Source: Candidatus Peregrinibacteria bacterium RIFOXYA2_FULL_41_18 | GTDB lineage: Bacteria > Patescibacteriota > Gracilibacteria > UBA1369 > UBA12470 | Direction of reading: 5' to 3' | Length of the DNA: 64,000 nucleotides | Assembly: GCA_001788795.1 (NCBI GenBank) | Contig: MFXH01000001.1 | Span: forward strand, 1 to 64,000 | Part shown: positions 44,962 to 55,965 of the stretch, piece after piece | Layout of the letters: each line of letters opens with the position of its first letter | Numbering within the stretch: position 1 is the first letter of the stretch | The notes under the pieces: generated by a model | What the model saw: only the letters and a program-made list of their open reading frames with translations | What the model was told of the DNA's origin: nothing | The model's database searches: none | Position numbers and translations under genes: made by a program

Positions 44962-46019
44962 TAGTTTTTAATTAAGTTATTAAATTCCATTAAGTCATGC
45001 GCCTTACCTGCCGCAACATCAGTATCAACTATCCCGGCACGAACAAGATTCGCAAGCGAAGCATCAAGAGCCTGCATACCATCTTCGCGCCCTATCTGAA
45101 TCATGGAGTAAATTTGATGCGTATTGCCTTCTTTTATACAGTTCTTAACAGCATCATTCGCAACCATAATTTCAGCAGCCATAACTCGTCCGGTTCCATC
45201 TTTAACAGGAACAAGAGTCTGAGAAACAACTCCAACAAGCGAAACGCTTAATTGAGCACGAATCTGTTGCTGTTGGTAGGAAGGAAAAACATCAATCATT
45301 CTATCCACTGACTGAGCTGCGTCTTGAGTATGAAGAGTCGCCAAAACCAAATGACCGGTTTCCGCCAGTGTAATCGCTGCCGCAATCGTTTCAAGATCGC
45401 GCATTTCACCAACCATAATCACGTTCGGATCCTGCCTTAAACAAGCCTTAATGGCATCAACAAACGAATCAGCATGAACGCCGATTTCTCTTTGAGTTAC
45501 AAGAGATTTCTTGGACTTATGAACATATTCAATCGGATCTTCAATCGTAATTATATGAGACCGTTTTTGTTCATTTATAAAATCAACAAGTGAAGCCAAA
45601 GTCGTCGACTTTCCGCTTCCTGTCGGACCAGTCACGAGAAGCAATCCTCTCGGTCGCATCGCCATCTTGGCAACAACCTCGGGAATACCAAGTTTATCAA
45701 ACGAAGGAATATTTTCAGGTATAAGGCGAAAAGCTATAGCCGCACCATCCTTCTCTTGATAAACATTAACTCTAAACCTTCCAACCCCACTTAAACTATA
45801 TGCGCAATCAACTTGTTTATTTTGTTTGAATTTCGCATAAGCCGACTCGCTTGTAATCTTTTTTGCTATATCTTCAATTGAAGCGGCATCCAACACCTGA
45901 CTACCTTCTACAGCAAAAAGATCTCCATTAGGCAACCTGAAAATCGGCGATTGCCCAACCTTCAAATGCACATCCGGCGCCTTGTATTGAACCACGAGTT
46001 TTAAAATGTCTTCTAACAT
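44961..46019 (-). CDS. pilT: Type IV pilus retraction ATPase PilT
   Basis: This 352-residue secretion-type ATPase has an N-terminal domain (APDVHLKVGQSPIFR) and Walker A (LLVTGPTGSGKSTTLAS). It also has the Asp box (HIITIEDPIEYVH), Walker B (RQDPNVIMVGEMRD), the His box (TGHLVLATLHTQDAAQSVDR) and the AIRNLIRE-like C-terminal region. The length is normal. A promoter lies directly upstream, with its -35 in a heptamer array. No other pilus genes are in the window. Confidence 0.95.
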   Translation of the reverse strand: MLEDILKLVVQYKAPDVHLKVGQSPIFRLPNGDLFAVEGSQVLDAASIEDIAKKITSESAYAKFKQNKQVDCAYSLSGVGRFRVNVYQEKDGAAIAFRLIPENIPSFDKLGIPEVVAKMAMRPRGLLLVTGPTGSGKSTTLASLVDFINEQKRSHIITIEDPIEYVHKSKKSLVTQREIGVHADSFVDAIKACLRQDPNVIMVGEMRDLETIAAAITLAETGHLVLATLHTQDAAQSVDRMIDVFPSYQQQQIRAQLSVSLVGVVSQTLVPVKDGTGRVMAAEIMVANDAVKNCIKEGNTHQIYSMIQIGREDGMQALDASLANLVRAGIVDTDVAAGKAHDLMEFNNLIKN

Positions 46020-46027
46020 ATCTGTTA

Positions 46028-46056
46028 ATTATAGCAGAAAAACTAGGAACTAACAA
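46028..46056 (-). promoter_or_regulatory. Sigma70-like promoter of pilT
   Basis: On the minus strand: TTGTTA (46056-46051), a 17-bp spacer and TATAAT (46033-46028). It ends 8 bp before the ATG. The -35 and spacer lie in a CTAACAA-type heptamer array. Confidence 0.6.
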
Positions 46057-46077
46057 CTACTAACTAGTAACTTAGAG
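46043..46077 (-). repeat. Heptamer array, CTAACAA family, upstream of pilT
   Basis: The units CTAGGAA, CTAACAA, CTACTAA, CTAGTAA and CTTAGAG run at period 7. Confidence 0.85.
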
Positions 46078-46087
46078 AGAATTCCCA

Positions 46088-46122
46088 CTACCAGTTACAA
46101 ACTACAAGTTATTAGCTAAAAA
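46088..46122 (-). repeat. Second CTAACAA-family heptamer array
   Basis: The units CTACCAG, TTACAAA, CTACAAG, TTATTAG and CTAAAAA run at period 7, between the groEL terminator and the first array. Confidence 0.8.
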
Positions 46123-46151
46123 AGAGGAGAACCTTTTCCGGCTCCCCTCTT
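46118..46151 (-). terminator. Rho-independent terminator after groEL
   Basis: On the minus strand AAGAGGGGAGCC pairs with GGTTCTCCTCTT (two G-U pairs) around GGAAAA, then TTTT. Confidence 0.85.
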
Positions 46152-46152
46152 A

Positions 46153-47847
<1,695 letters not shown>

Positions 47848-47886
47848 TTATTGGATTAAAATTTTTAAACTGAATTTTCGCATTTC

Positions 47887-47914
47887 CGGTATTCGGAATT
47901 CGGCATTCCGTATT
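47887..47914 (-). repeat. Heptamer array, CGGTATT family, between groES and groEL
   Basis: The units CGGTATT, CGGAATT, CGGCATT and CCGTATT run at period 7, just after the groES stop. Confidence 0.85.
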
Positions 47915-47920
47915 CAATCT

Positions 47921-48211
47921 TTATTTACTTATAATCGCCAAAACATCACTCTCATTCAAGATAAGAAGTTCTTGGCCATCGACTTTCACTTCTGTAGGAC
48001 CGTATTTGGTAAAAAGCACCTTATCACCAACTTTTACATCCATCTCAACTCTTTTGCCATCATCCATTCGACCAGGACCGACAGCGATTACCTCCCCCTC
48101 ATCCGGTTTTTCCTTAGCGGTTTCCGGTAAAACGATTCCGGAAGGAGTAACTGCATCCTTCTTGAGCCTTTTGACGATCAAACGATCGGCAAGCGGTTTC
48201 AACTTTGTCAT
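47921..48211 (-). CDS. groES: Co-chaperonin GroES
   Basis: This 96-residue GroES has [20 protein letters not shown], the mobile loop ([20 protein letters not shown]) and [20 protein letters not shown]. It forms the lid of the GroEL cage. It is the first gene of the operon, with CIRCE and a sigma70 promoter upstream. The leader reads TTTAACCAAAATAAAGT before the ATG. Confidence 0.97.
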   Translation of the reverse strand: MTKLKPLADRLIVKRLKKDAVTPSGIVLPETAKEKPDEGEVIAVGPGRMDDGKRVEMDVKVGDKVLFTKYGPTEVKVDGQELLILNESDVLAIISK

Positions 48212-48231
48212 ACTTTATTTTGGTTAAATTA

Positions 48232-48258
48232 TTAGCACTCTCGGCGGAGCGGTGCTAA
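48232..48258 (-). promoter_or_regulatory. CIRCE operator (HrcA site)
   Basis: On the + strand TTAGCACTC, 9 bp, CGGTGCTAA. The consensus is TTAGCACTC-N9-GAGTGCTAA, so one arm is perfect and the other has two changes. It lies directly downstream of the -10 box of groES, as expected for HrcA repression. hrcA itself is not in the window. Confidence 0.9.
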
Positions 48259-48286
48259 TTCTATTTAAACAATGCACAAGGGTCAA
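48258..48286 (-). promoter_or_regulatory. Sigma70 promoter of groES-groEL
   Basis: On the minus strand: TTGACC (48286-48281), a 17-bp spacer and TAGAAT (48263-48258), touching the CIRCE arm. Confidence 0.85.
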
Positions 48287-48294
48287 GAGAAATT

Positions 48295-48573
48295 TTAAGA
48301 AAAAGTTCGAACATCACAACCCATTTCCTTAAGAACACCAATCCAGTGAAGGATCAATGTCTGATTTTTATAGTCTTCAGGAATAGTAACTGCCAAAAAA
48401 GATCCTTCATCGCAAACAGCTGTGGGACCAAACACTCCACAAAGACCTTCACGAACAGTAGTAGAGTCATCAAGATAACCAACATCAACATTAAAAGATC
48501 TTATTACAGGTGGGTAACCAGATACATCATCACCCACAAGAGGTTCGCCTGGACATTCACCTAGACCACTCAT
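48295..48573 (-). CDS. Small unrecognised protein
   Basis: The 92-residue protein starts MSGLGECPGEPLVGDDVSGY. It is soluble, with four Cys and a C-terminal LILHWIGVLKEMGCDVRTF. It has no known motif. Its ATG follows TTTAATCCAAAATTTT, the best example of the leader word in this window, and a plausible promoter lies upstream. It ends just before the groES promoter. Confidence 0.68.
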   Translation of the reverse strand: MSGLGECPGEPLVGDDVSGYPPVIRSFNVDVGYLDDSTTVREGLCGVFGPTAVCDEGSFLAVTIPEDYKNQTLILHWIGVLKEMGCDVRTFS

Positions 48574-48602
48574 AAAATTTTGGATTAAATTTTAAGGAGA
48601 TT

Positions 48603-48631
48603 AAAATATCAACATTTCGACAAGTTTGCAA
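48603..48631 (-). promoter_or_regulatory. Possible promoter of the 92-residue gene
   Basis: On the minus strand: TTGCAA (48631-48626), a 17-bp spacer and TATTTT (48608-48603). Confidence 0.45.
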
Positions 48632-48750
48632 TTAATTTAGCGCAAACAAAAGGAGAAAACGAAACCGTCTGAAAAACCAACAAGTTCATAATAATTTTCA
48701 TATTCTGCCTGAAACAGAAGGCGAAGACTGGCAAAAGATATAAAAATTCT

Positions 48751-50280
48751 TTACTCCGCATAAGCTTCCTCTCTTCTCTCCCTAATCACATCAACCTTGA
48801 TCTGACCAGGATATTTGAGGTCGTTTTCGATTTTCTTGGCAATCTCATGCGACAATTTAATAGCTTGCAAATCATCAACCTTGTCCGGATCAACAAACAC
48901 ACGTACTTCCCTACCAGCCTGAATTGCATAAGACTTCTTAACACCGATAAACGAATTAACCATATTTTCAACCTCATCCAACCTCTTAACGAAGTTATCA
49001 AGATTTTCCTTGTTAGCACCGGGTCTTGAGATAGAAATAAGATTTGCAGCTTGAACGATTTTCGCCTCAACACTCTCGGCATCAATATCGCCTTCATGCG
49101 CTTCAACGCAATGGATAACATCTTCTGCAATACCAAATTTCTTGAGAATATCACGACCTATAACGGCATGCTTACCTTGAATCTCGTGATCAACAGCCTT
49201 GCCGATATCGTGAAGCAAGCCGGCCTTCCTGCAAATATTCGCATCAGCACCCAACTCGGTAGCCATATGAGCAGCCAAGAAAGAAACCTCCATTGAATGC
49301 TTCAAGACGTTCTGACCATAACTAACTCTGAATTTCAAACGACCCAAAATCTTGATCAAATTCAAAGGTAATCCAATAACACCTGTCTCAACAGCAGCTC
49401 TTTCGCCCAATTCTTTTATCAATACATTCACCTCTTCCTTAACTCTTTTCACCATCTCCTCAATTCTTGCAGGATGGATACGACCATCTTCAACCAATCT
49501 CTCAAGAGCAACTTTCGCAATATATCTTCTTACAAGATCAAAACCGCTGATAACAATAGATCCGGGAGTATCATCGACGATAACATCGACACCCGTAACC
49601 TGCTCGAACGTATTAATATTGCGACCTTCACGACCGATGATACGACCTTTCATTTCATCAGTAGGAAGAGCCACAATAGTAGCTGTAGATTCGACAGCCG
49701 TCTCAGCTGCATACTTCTGTATAGCATCTGCAATAATGTTTCTTGCCTTATCTTCAGCTTCAGCCTTAACAGCAGACTCCAACTTCTTAACATAAGCCAC
49801 AAGTTCACCTTTTGACTCTTCTTCGACCTTCTTAAGAAGAAGATTCCTTGCATCGTCCTTGGTCAAACCGGCAACCTTCTCAAGCTGCCCCTTCTGTTGT
49901 TCATAAATAGCCTGAACTTCCGCCTTGAGCTCCTTAACAGATGTTACCTTGGATTCCAGCTCTTCTTTCAGTCTCTCGGCAGACTCCATCTTTTGATCAA
50001 GAGTCTCCTCTTTCTTAACCAACCTTTCTTCAACCGCCTGCAATTTAACTCTCTTCTCACGCTCATCTTTCTTAGCCTCTTCTTGGACCTTAAAAGCCTC
50101 GCTTCTAGCCTCAAAAAGCATCTCTTTCGCCTTCGATTCGGAATCGCGAATTATTCTCTTCTTCTCCTCTTCAGCTTTCACCTCCTCGGTCTTCTTCTGA
50201 ACAGTTCTTACATAAAAACCCGCCCCGCCACCAATCACCAACCCTATTACCAACATCAGGATGCCAACAATTGTACTCAT
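48751..50280 (-). CDS. rny: Ribonuclease Y
   Basis: This 509-residue membrane-bound endoribonuclease starts mRNA decay. It has an N-terminal membrane helix (about 4-24) and a long coiled coil (about 30-190, Glu/Lys-rich). The KH domain is EMKGRIIGREGRNINTFEQV, and the HD domain has RKAGLLHDIGKAVDHE and SISRPGANKENLDNFVKRL. The length is normal. It stands alone. Confidence 0.96.
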   Translation of the reverse strand: MSTIVGILMLVIGLVIGGGAGFYVRTVQKKTEEVKAEEEKKRIIRDSESKAKEMLFEARSEAFKVQEEAKKDEREKRVKLQAVEERLVKKEETLDQKMESAERLKEELESKVTSVKELKAEVQAIYEQQKGQLEKVAGLTKDDARNLLLKKVEEESKGELVAYVKKLESAVKAEAEDKARNIIADAIQKYAAETAVESTATIVALPTDEMKGRIIGREGRNINTFEQVTGVDVIVDDTPGSIVISGFDLVRRYIAKVALERLVEDGRIHPARIEEMVKRVKEEVNVLIKELGERAAVETGVIGLPLNLIKILGRLKFRVSYGQNVLKHSMEVSFLAAHMATELGADANICRKAGLLHDIGKAVDHEIQGKHAVIGRDILKKFGIAEDVIHCVEAHEGDIDAESVEAKIVQAANLISISRPGANKENLDNFVKRLDEVENMVNSFIGVKKSYAIQAGREVRVFVDPDKVDDLQAIKLSHEIAKKIENDLKYPGQIKVDVIRERREEAYAE

Positions 50281-50491
50281 AAAAATAAAAGGTTATCAGC
50301 CCTTCTTTAATTCAAGAGTACAAGAAAATCACATCTATAAAAACCAGACCCTGCACGGATCTTTTCGCAAAACTGTTATTTTAAGGGAATCTTTAATCAA
50401 TTTATTTGCCTTTCTAAAGATGTTTTTAAATCCTTCTTGAATCTGGAAGGTTTTGTTATTACTAAATGAAATGTAATCGACTGATATAAAT

Positions 50492-53200
50492 ATGTCAATT
50501 GACTTCCTTAATATAATTAAATTACAGTCTACTCACGACCAATCTAAAAAAGACCAAGTGTATAAAAAAATTTTGAAAAATGTGCTTGCGTTAACATGGA
50601 TTTCTGTCGTCATTTATTATTATTTTGCAGAAAAAGTTTCTGGAGAAATTGGTTTAATCCACGGCTACTACGCAGAAAGCTTTACAGTCGCCATAAAATA
50701 TCTTTTTTTTATACTTATAATCCCGATCATATACGCCTGTTACTGCCTATATCAATGGATCAACAAAGACCAAAAAACAATAAGCATAAAAATAACAACA
50801 CCAAGAATACTGACAACATTCTGCTTGTTGGTCTTATTCGCTGGAAATGTAGTTTTTTTTGTCAAAACCCCATCCTTCTATCAAGGCAACAGTCTATTCA
50901 TAGCCAATGATGGCCAAATCAAAGAAATCGAAAATCTTTCAAGCTTAACAGGAGACGAAACATTGCTAATAGCAAAAAACTCAGCTTACGAATGGACAAA
51001 TTACCTAATCACAGACGACACTGATCCGGAACTCAAAAACAGATTCGAACAATCAACATTCTGGGGAATCCAATATGGATTGATTACCAAGAGCCTCGGA
51101 ATACTGTTAATCCTCTCATTAATAACGCTAATTGCAACAGGTTTCGGCCATACGATACTGAAATTCATCAAAAAAGACTTGGCATTGGAAACAGATACTG
51201 TTCTTATTTCATTCGCCATAGGACTTTTCTCAATAATAGTTTTTACATTCCTAATTGCAGCGCCGCATTTACTAACCATATATTCAACATGGGCGTTATT
51301 GCTCACAATAGTCTTAATAAGCCGTAAATCAATCTTTGAAATAATCAATAAACTACTTAAATTAAATTATCGAATTGAAACGGGATTTTTCAACATAAAT
51401 CTATTCATAATCTTCGTATTGAGCCTAATATTATCCATGAATTTCATAGACAATATATCGCCTACCGCAAGAGGATGGGATGGAATGAATCAATATGTAA
51501 ACATAGCAAAAAGAATAGAAGAAGCGAAAGGACTGATACAAATGGGTGGCAACTATTATTGGGAACTGCTGATGGGATTCGGATTAATCGCAACAAAATG
51601 GATAACAATCGCGCTAAATCTAGCTTCCTTTTATCCGGCTCTTTTATCGGCAATCGTCTTATATTGGATATTGAGTAAGTTCTCATCAAAAAGCACAGCT
51701 CTCTTAGTAACAGCTTGGTTTTATACTATGCCGATGATGTTATTCCATGGGACAGAAGAAAACAAAGTCGATCTGGGCAACACGTTAATTGCGATGATAG
51801 GCTTTTTAAGCCTATACAAAGGACTGTCTTCAAAAAATACAAAAGATAAACTTATATTTATCGGCATAGCCGGTCTGCTTACGGGATTCTGCTTGGGAAT
51901 AAAGCTCACAAGCCTAATGATAATCTTCACATTTCTAACAATAATTCTATATAAAGAGTTCAGAAAAACAGGTGCGGTAGCTGGATTTCTATTCTCAATA
52001 GGAATGTTATTGATGGGGATGCTCTTAACATCCGACAGCACAAATACCACAAAAGAACTTCCGCCTTACATCATCGGATTGGTTATTGTCGGATCATCGG
52101 TTATTTTGATGGCAATAAAGCTATTAAGAGATAAAAATTATAGGGCTCTACTCGTCCCAACAATTTTCATAATATCCAGCTTAATAGCATTTTCGCCATG
52201 GATGATAAAAAACTTTTCAGAAAATCGTTCTTTAACACCAAACAACTTGCTATTTGGAATTCATCCAGAACCCACAATAGATTACAACTCTCTACCTGAA
52301 GAATTGGCAATAGATGAATCACTCTGTACCGAAACAGGGACAAGAGAAGAATTGGACAGATATATGGGTTACGAAAACAATATAATAAAAAAATACATTA
52401 CTCTTCCTTGGCACCTGACAATGAATGACATCGGAATACTCGGAATGTACATAGATGTCGGATGGATCCCTCTTGCTTTACTAATAGGATTGCTACCATT
52501 CATTAAGCTTAAAAAACCGGATGAAAAATGGTCAATAGCACTCATGTTTTTTATAAATTATTGGTTACTATGGCTTGCCACAAGCGATGGAATAATCTGG
52601 TATGGACTTCCCGGATTTTTAGCCATAAGCATATTAATGGTAGGACTAATCGAAAATTATAAACGAGAAGAAGTTTCACTTCAAAAACTCACAGTCACAA
52701 CGCTAATCCTGATACTTCTCATCCCTGCATTATCACTAAGATTACACAATTTCGGAAGAGGGAATTTGCTTCTCTATATATCAAATGTAATGACAGCAGA
52801 TGAAGCAACCACCGGAATATTTCCATACGGACTGCAAGTACACGATCTGTTTGAAGCCGATCAAGACGGCCGATACGACGAGATTTGGAAAATCGGAACA
52901 TCCCTCAATTACTTCATCGAAGACAACTTCTGGAGAACTTACAATGACCAATACATGGATGTGATAAATTGCCTATATCAAGAAAGAAATCCCGATCTAC
53001 TCACAAAAAGACTGAAAGCATTGGGTTTTGGATACATAATTTTCGATTACAACACTTATGCATTAAGTGCAGATCCCGACGGAACTCTTAATGAAAAATA
53101 CCAAGCAGTCCTCGAATACATATTGAATTACACGGATATAGCAATTCACGACTATTTCAAAGGATATCTAACCGTAAAAATTCAAGGAACAGATCAATGA
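50492..53200 (+). CDS. Large polytopic membrane protein, probable GT-C-type glycosyltransferase
   Basis: The 902-residue protein has an N-terminal helix block (about 30-125), a short exported loop, about ten more helices, then a soluble C-terminal part (about 760-900). Residues 310-445 include DNISPTARGWDGMNQYVNIA and MGGNYYWELLMGFGLIATKW, with Asp in a loop after a helix as in GT-C enzymes. The assignment is by topology only. It overlaps a paralogue by 4 nt. The central 400 bp are almost identical to the paralogue while the flanks have diverged. Confidence 0.8.
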   Translation: MSIDFLNIIKLQSTHDQSKKDQVYKKILKNVLALTWISVVIYYYFAEKVSGEIGLIHGYYAESFTVAIKYLFFILIIPIIYACYCLYQWINKDQKTISIKITTPRILTTFCLLVLFAGNVVFFVKTPSFYQGNSLFIANDGQIKEIENLSSLTGDETLLIAKNSAYEWTNYLITDDTDPELKNRFEQSTFWGIQYGLITKSLGILLILSLITLIATGFGHTILKFIKKDLALETDTVLISFAIGLFSIIVFTFLIAAPHLLTIYSTWALLLTIVLISRKSIFEIINKLLKLNYRIETGFFNINLFIIFVLSLILSMNFIDNISPTARGWDGMNQYVNIAKRIEEAKGLIQMGGNYYWELLMGFGLIATKWITIALNLASFYPALLSAIVLYWILSKFSSKSTALLVTAWFYTMPMMLFHGTEENKVDLGNTLIAMIGFLSLYKGLSSKNTKDKLIFIGIAGLLTGFCLGIKLTSLMIIFTFLTIILYKEFRKTGAVAGFLFSIGMLLMGMLLTSDSTNTTKELPPYIIGLVIVGSSVILMAIKLLRDKNYRALLVPTIFIISSLIAFSPWMIKNFSENRSLTPNNLLFGIHPEPTIDYNSLPEELAIDESLCTETGTREELDRYMGYENNIIKKYITLPWHLTMNDIGILGMYIDVGWIPLALLIGLLPFIKLKKPDEKWSIALMFFINYWLLWLATSDGIIWYGLPGFLAISILMVGLIENYKREEVSLQKLTVTTLILILLIPALSLRLHNFGRGNLLLYISNVMTADEATTGIFPYGLQVHDLFEADQDGRYDEIWKIGTSLNYFIEDNFWRTYNDQYMDVINCLYQERNPDLLTKRLKALGFGYIIFDYNTYALSADPDGTLNEKYQAVLEYILNYTDIAIHDYFKGYLTVKIQGTDQ

Positions 53201-55896
53201 GGTCTCCAGTTGACTTACTCGATATATACAAATACAGTTGCACCAACTTAAGAAAACAAATGTATAAGAAAATCATAAAAAATGTCCTTGCACTAATATG
53301 GATTTCCGTTGTCATTTATTTTTATTTCACACAAACGGTATCCGGAACAAACAGCATTATTCACAGCTATTACACAGAAAGCCTTACCGTCTCGCTGAAA
53401 TATCTTTTTTTCATACTGATAATCCCTATTCTATACGCCTGTTATTGCCTATACATATGGTTTAACAAGAACAAGAAAACCATAAGCATAAAAATATCAG
53501 CGCCCAGAATTCTTATAACATTTTTCTTACTCCTTATACTTGCTGGTAATACAGTTTTCTTAATAAAAACACCATCTTTCTATCACGGAGACAGTTTGTT
53601 TATAACAAGTGACGGTACACTGAAAGAAGTTGCCGACATATCAACGATAAGCGGAGATGAAACACTGATCGTCGCAAGCGAATCCGCATACGAATGGACA
53701 GACTATGCGATAACCGACGATGTCGACCCTGTACTCAAAAACCGATTCGAGAAAGCGACATTCTGGGGAATACAATTCGGACTTGTTTCAAAAAGCTTGG
53801 GAATAATATCGATGCTATTTCTAATAACACTGATTGCAACAGGGCTGGGGCATACAATACTGAAAACAATTAAGAAAGATCACGTACTCGATTTCGACAA
53901 CGCAATAATCGGATTCGGGACAGGTCTTTTTTCAATAATACTAATATCTTTCATAATCGGAGCCCTACACGTACTTACTATATATTCGGCATGGGCACTT
54001 CTTATTGCAATGGGAACAATAAGCTATAAATCGGTATTGGAAATACTAAAAAAGCTGTTCAAAACGAGTTTTAGCGTCGAAACCAGCATGGCAAATATAA
54101 ACATCTTTATAATATTTGTATTGGGGATGGTACTTACCATGAATTTCATAGACAATATATCGCCTACCGCAAGAGGATGGGATGGAATGAATCAATATGT
54201 AAACATAGCAAAAAGAATAGAAGAAACGAACGGACTGATACAAATGGGTGGGAACTATTACTGGGAACTGCTGATGGGATTCGGATTAATCGCAACAAAA
54301 TGGATAACAATCGCGCTAAATCTAGCCTCCTTTTATCCAGCTCTTTTGTCGGCAATCGTCTTATATTGGATATTGAGTAAATTCTCATCAAAAAGCACGG
54401 CGCTCTTGGTAACAGCTTGGTTTTATACTATGCCGATGATGTTATTCCATGGGACGGAAGAAAACAAAGTCGATCTGGGCAACACGTTAATTGCGATGAT
54501 AGGCTTTTTAAGCCTATACAAAGGACTATCTTCAAATGACAGAAAAGAACAACTAACCCTGCTTGGAATTGCCGGATTAATGTCGGGATTATGCCTTGGA
54601 ATAAAAATAACAAGCTTAATCCTCATATTCACATTTATTACCATAATTTTATACAAATATTTCAAAAAAACGGGCGCAGTAGCGGGATTTCTATTCTCTT
54701 TAAGCGCACTATTAATCGCTGAAAAAGCAATCATCATAAACGAGCTACCAATACCTCAAGAGATATTCGGAACGGTCGGATCAATACTAATGCTTGTTTC
54801 GATAATTCTGATCATTTGGAAAACATTTAAACAACATAGCTTCAAACCTCTGATATCGCTTCTTATCTTCACTGCATTCGCAATAACAGCATTCATGCCA
54901 TGGATGATCAAAAACTATTCGGAGGGAGGTTCTTTTTCACAAGCGGAACTACTATTCGGGATAAACCCTCAACCGATAATAGATTATGAATCTTTAACCG
55001 GAGAACTGGCTATCGATGAAGCCTCTTGCGCCGAAACCGGAACAGAAGAAGAACTGGACAGATATATAGGGTACGACTCAAACACTCTGAAAAAATATTT
55101 AACATTCCCATGGCATTTAACAATGAACGACATAGGTGTACGAGGATTGTATGTGGATTTCGGATGGCTCCCTCTTGCTTTACTGATAGGATTGCTACCA
55201 TTCATTAATAGAAAAAACATAGATGAGAAACTGATAATAGCCTTTTTGTTTTTTACGACTTATTGGTTTCTCTGGCTCATCACAAGCAACGGAATAATTT
55301 GGTATGGGCTTCCCGGCTTCTTAGCAATAAGCATATTGGCAGCTCAACTGATCGAAAACTACAAAACAGAAGAACATACTCTACAGAAATATTTAATTCC
55401 GGCATTAATAATAATCTTAATCATCCCAGCATTATCTTTCAGGCTATACAATTTCGGGAAAGGAAGTCTTCTCCTATACACTGCAAACGTCATGACCGCG
55501 GATGAAGCAACAACAGGCATATTCCCATATGGACTTCAGGTACACGACCTTTTTGAAGCAGACCAAGACGGACAATACGACTTGATTTGGAAAATCGGAA
55601 CATCGCTTAATTACTTCATAGAAGATAACTTCTGGAGAACATACAACGATCAATACATGGATGTAATGAACTGCTTATATACGGAAAGAGATCCAGATCT
55701 ACTTACAAAAAGGTTAAAAGCTCTAGGATTCGGATACATAATTTTCGATTACTACAGCAATACATTAAGTATAGATCCGAACGGCACATTGAACGACAAA
55801 TACCAAGCCATAATAGATTATGTACTCAATTATACGGAAATCGTAATACCGGATTATTTCAGAGGACATTTGGTTGGAAAAATCATAGGAACATAA
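53197..55896 (+). CDS. Tandem paralogue of the preceding membrane protein
   Basis: The 899-residue protein is collinear with its neighbour throughout: the KKIIKNVLALIWISVVIYFY start, the same helix pattern, and the end DQYMDVMNCLYTERDPDLLT. The first ATG at 53197 overlaps the previous stop (ATGA), so both are made from one message. The C-terminal conserved block (NVMTADEATTGIFPYGLQVH) is shared. It probably has the same role with a different substrate, inferred from the divergence outside the converted core. Confidence 0.8.
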   Translation: MRSPVDLLDIYKYSCTNLRKQMYKKIIKNVLALIWISVVIYFYFTQTVSGTNSIIHSYYTESLTVSLKYLFFILIIPILYACYCLYIWFNKNKKTISIKISAPRILITFFLLLILAGNTVFLIKTPSFYHGDSLFITSDGTLKEVADISTISGDETLIVASESAYEWTDYAITDDVDPVLKNRFEKATFWGIQFGLVSKSLGIISMLFLITLIATGLGHTILKTIKKDHVLDFDNAIIGFGTGLFSIILISFIIGALHVLTIYSAWALLIAMGTISYKSVLEILKKLFKTSFSVETSMANINIFIIFVLGMVLTMNFIDNISPTARGWDGMNQYVNIAKRIEETNGLIQMGGNYYWELLMGFGLIATKWITIALNLASFYPALLSAIVLYWILSKFSSKSTALLVTAWFYTMPMMLFHGTEENKVDLGNTLIAMIGFLSLYKGLSSNDRKEQLTLLGIAGLMSGLCLGIKITSLILIFTFITIILYKYFKKTGAVAGFLFSLSALLIAEKAIIINELPIPQEIFGTVGSILMLVSIILIIWKTFKQHSFKPLISLLIFTAFAITAFMPWMIKNYSEGGSFSQAELLFGINPQPIIDYESLTGELAIDEASCAETGTEEELDRYIGYDSNTLKKYLTFPWHLTMNDIGVRGLYVDFGWLPLALLIGLLPFINRKNIDEKLIIAFLFFTTYWFLWLITSNGIIWYGLPGFLAISILAAQLIENYKTEEHTLQKYLIPALIIILIIPALSFRLYNFGKGSLLLYTANVMTADEATTGIFPYGLQVHDLFEADQDGQYDLIWKIGTSLNYFIEDNFWRTYNDQYMDVMNCLYTERDPDLLTKRLKALGFGYIIFDYYSNTLSIDPNGTLNDKYQAIIDYVLNYTEIVIPDYFRGHLVGKIIGT

Positions 55897-55965
55897 AAGT
55901 TCAGCATTTTTCCATCTTTTTTTAATGTCTATACGCAACAATACCTTGAGCATTAATGGAAAAAC

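Noticed and set aside
48574-48750. Terminator after rny
   Set aside because: The only stem (GCCT...AGGC) is 4 bp and has no T-run.
50281-50491. Hidden RNA gene in the 211-bp gap before the GT-like genes
   Set aside because: It is AT-rich sequence with only weak stems and no tRNA or riboswitch features. I see nothing there beyond possible promoters.
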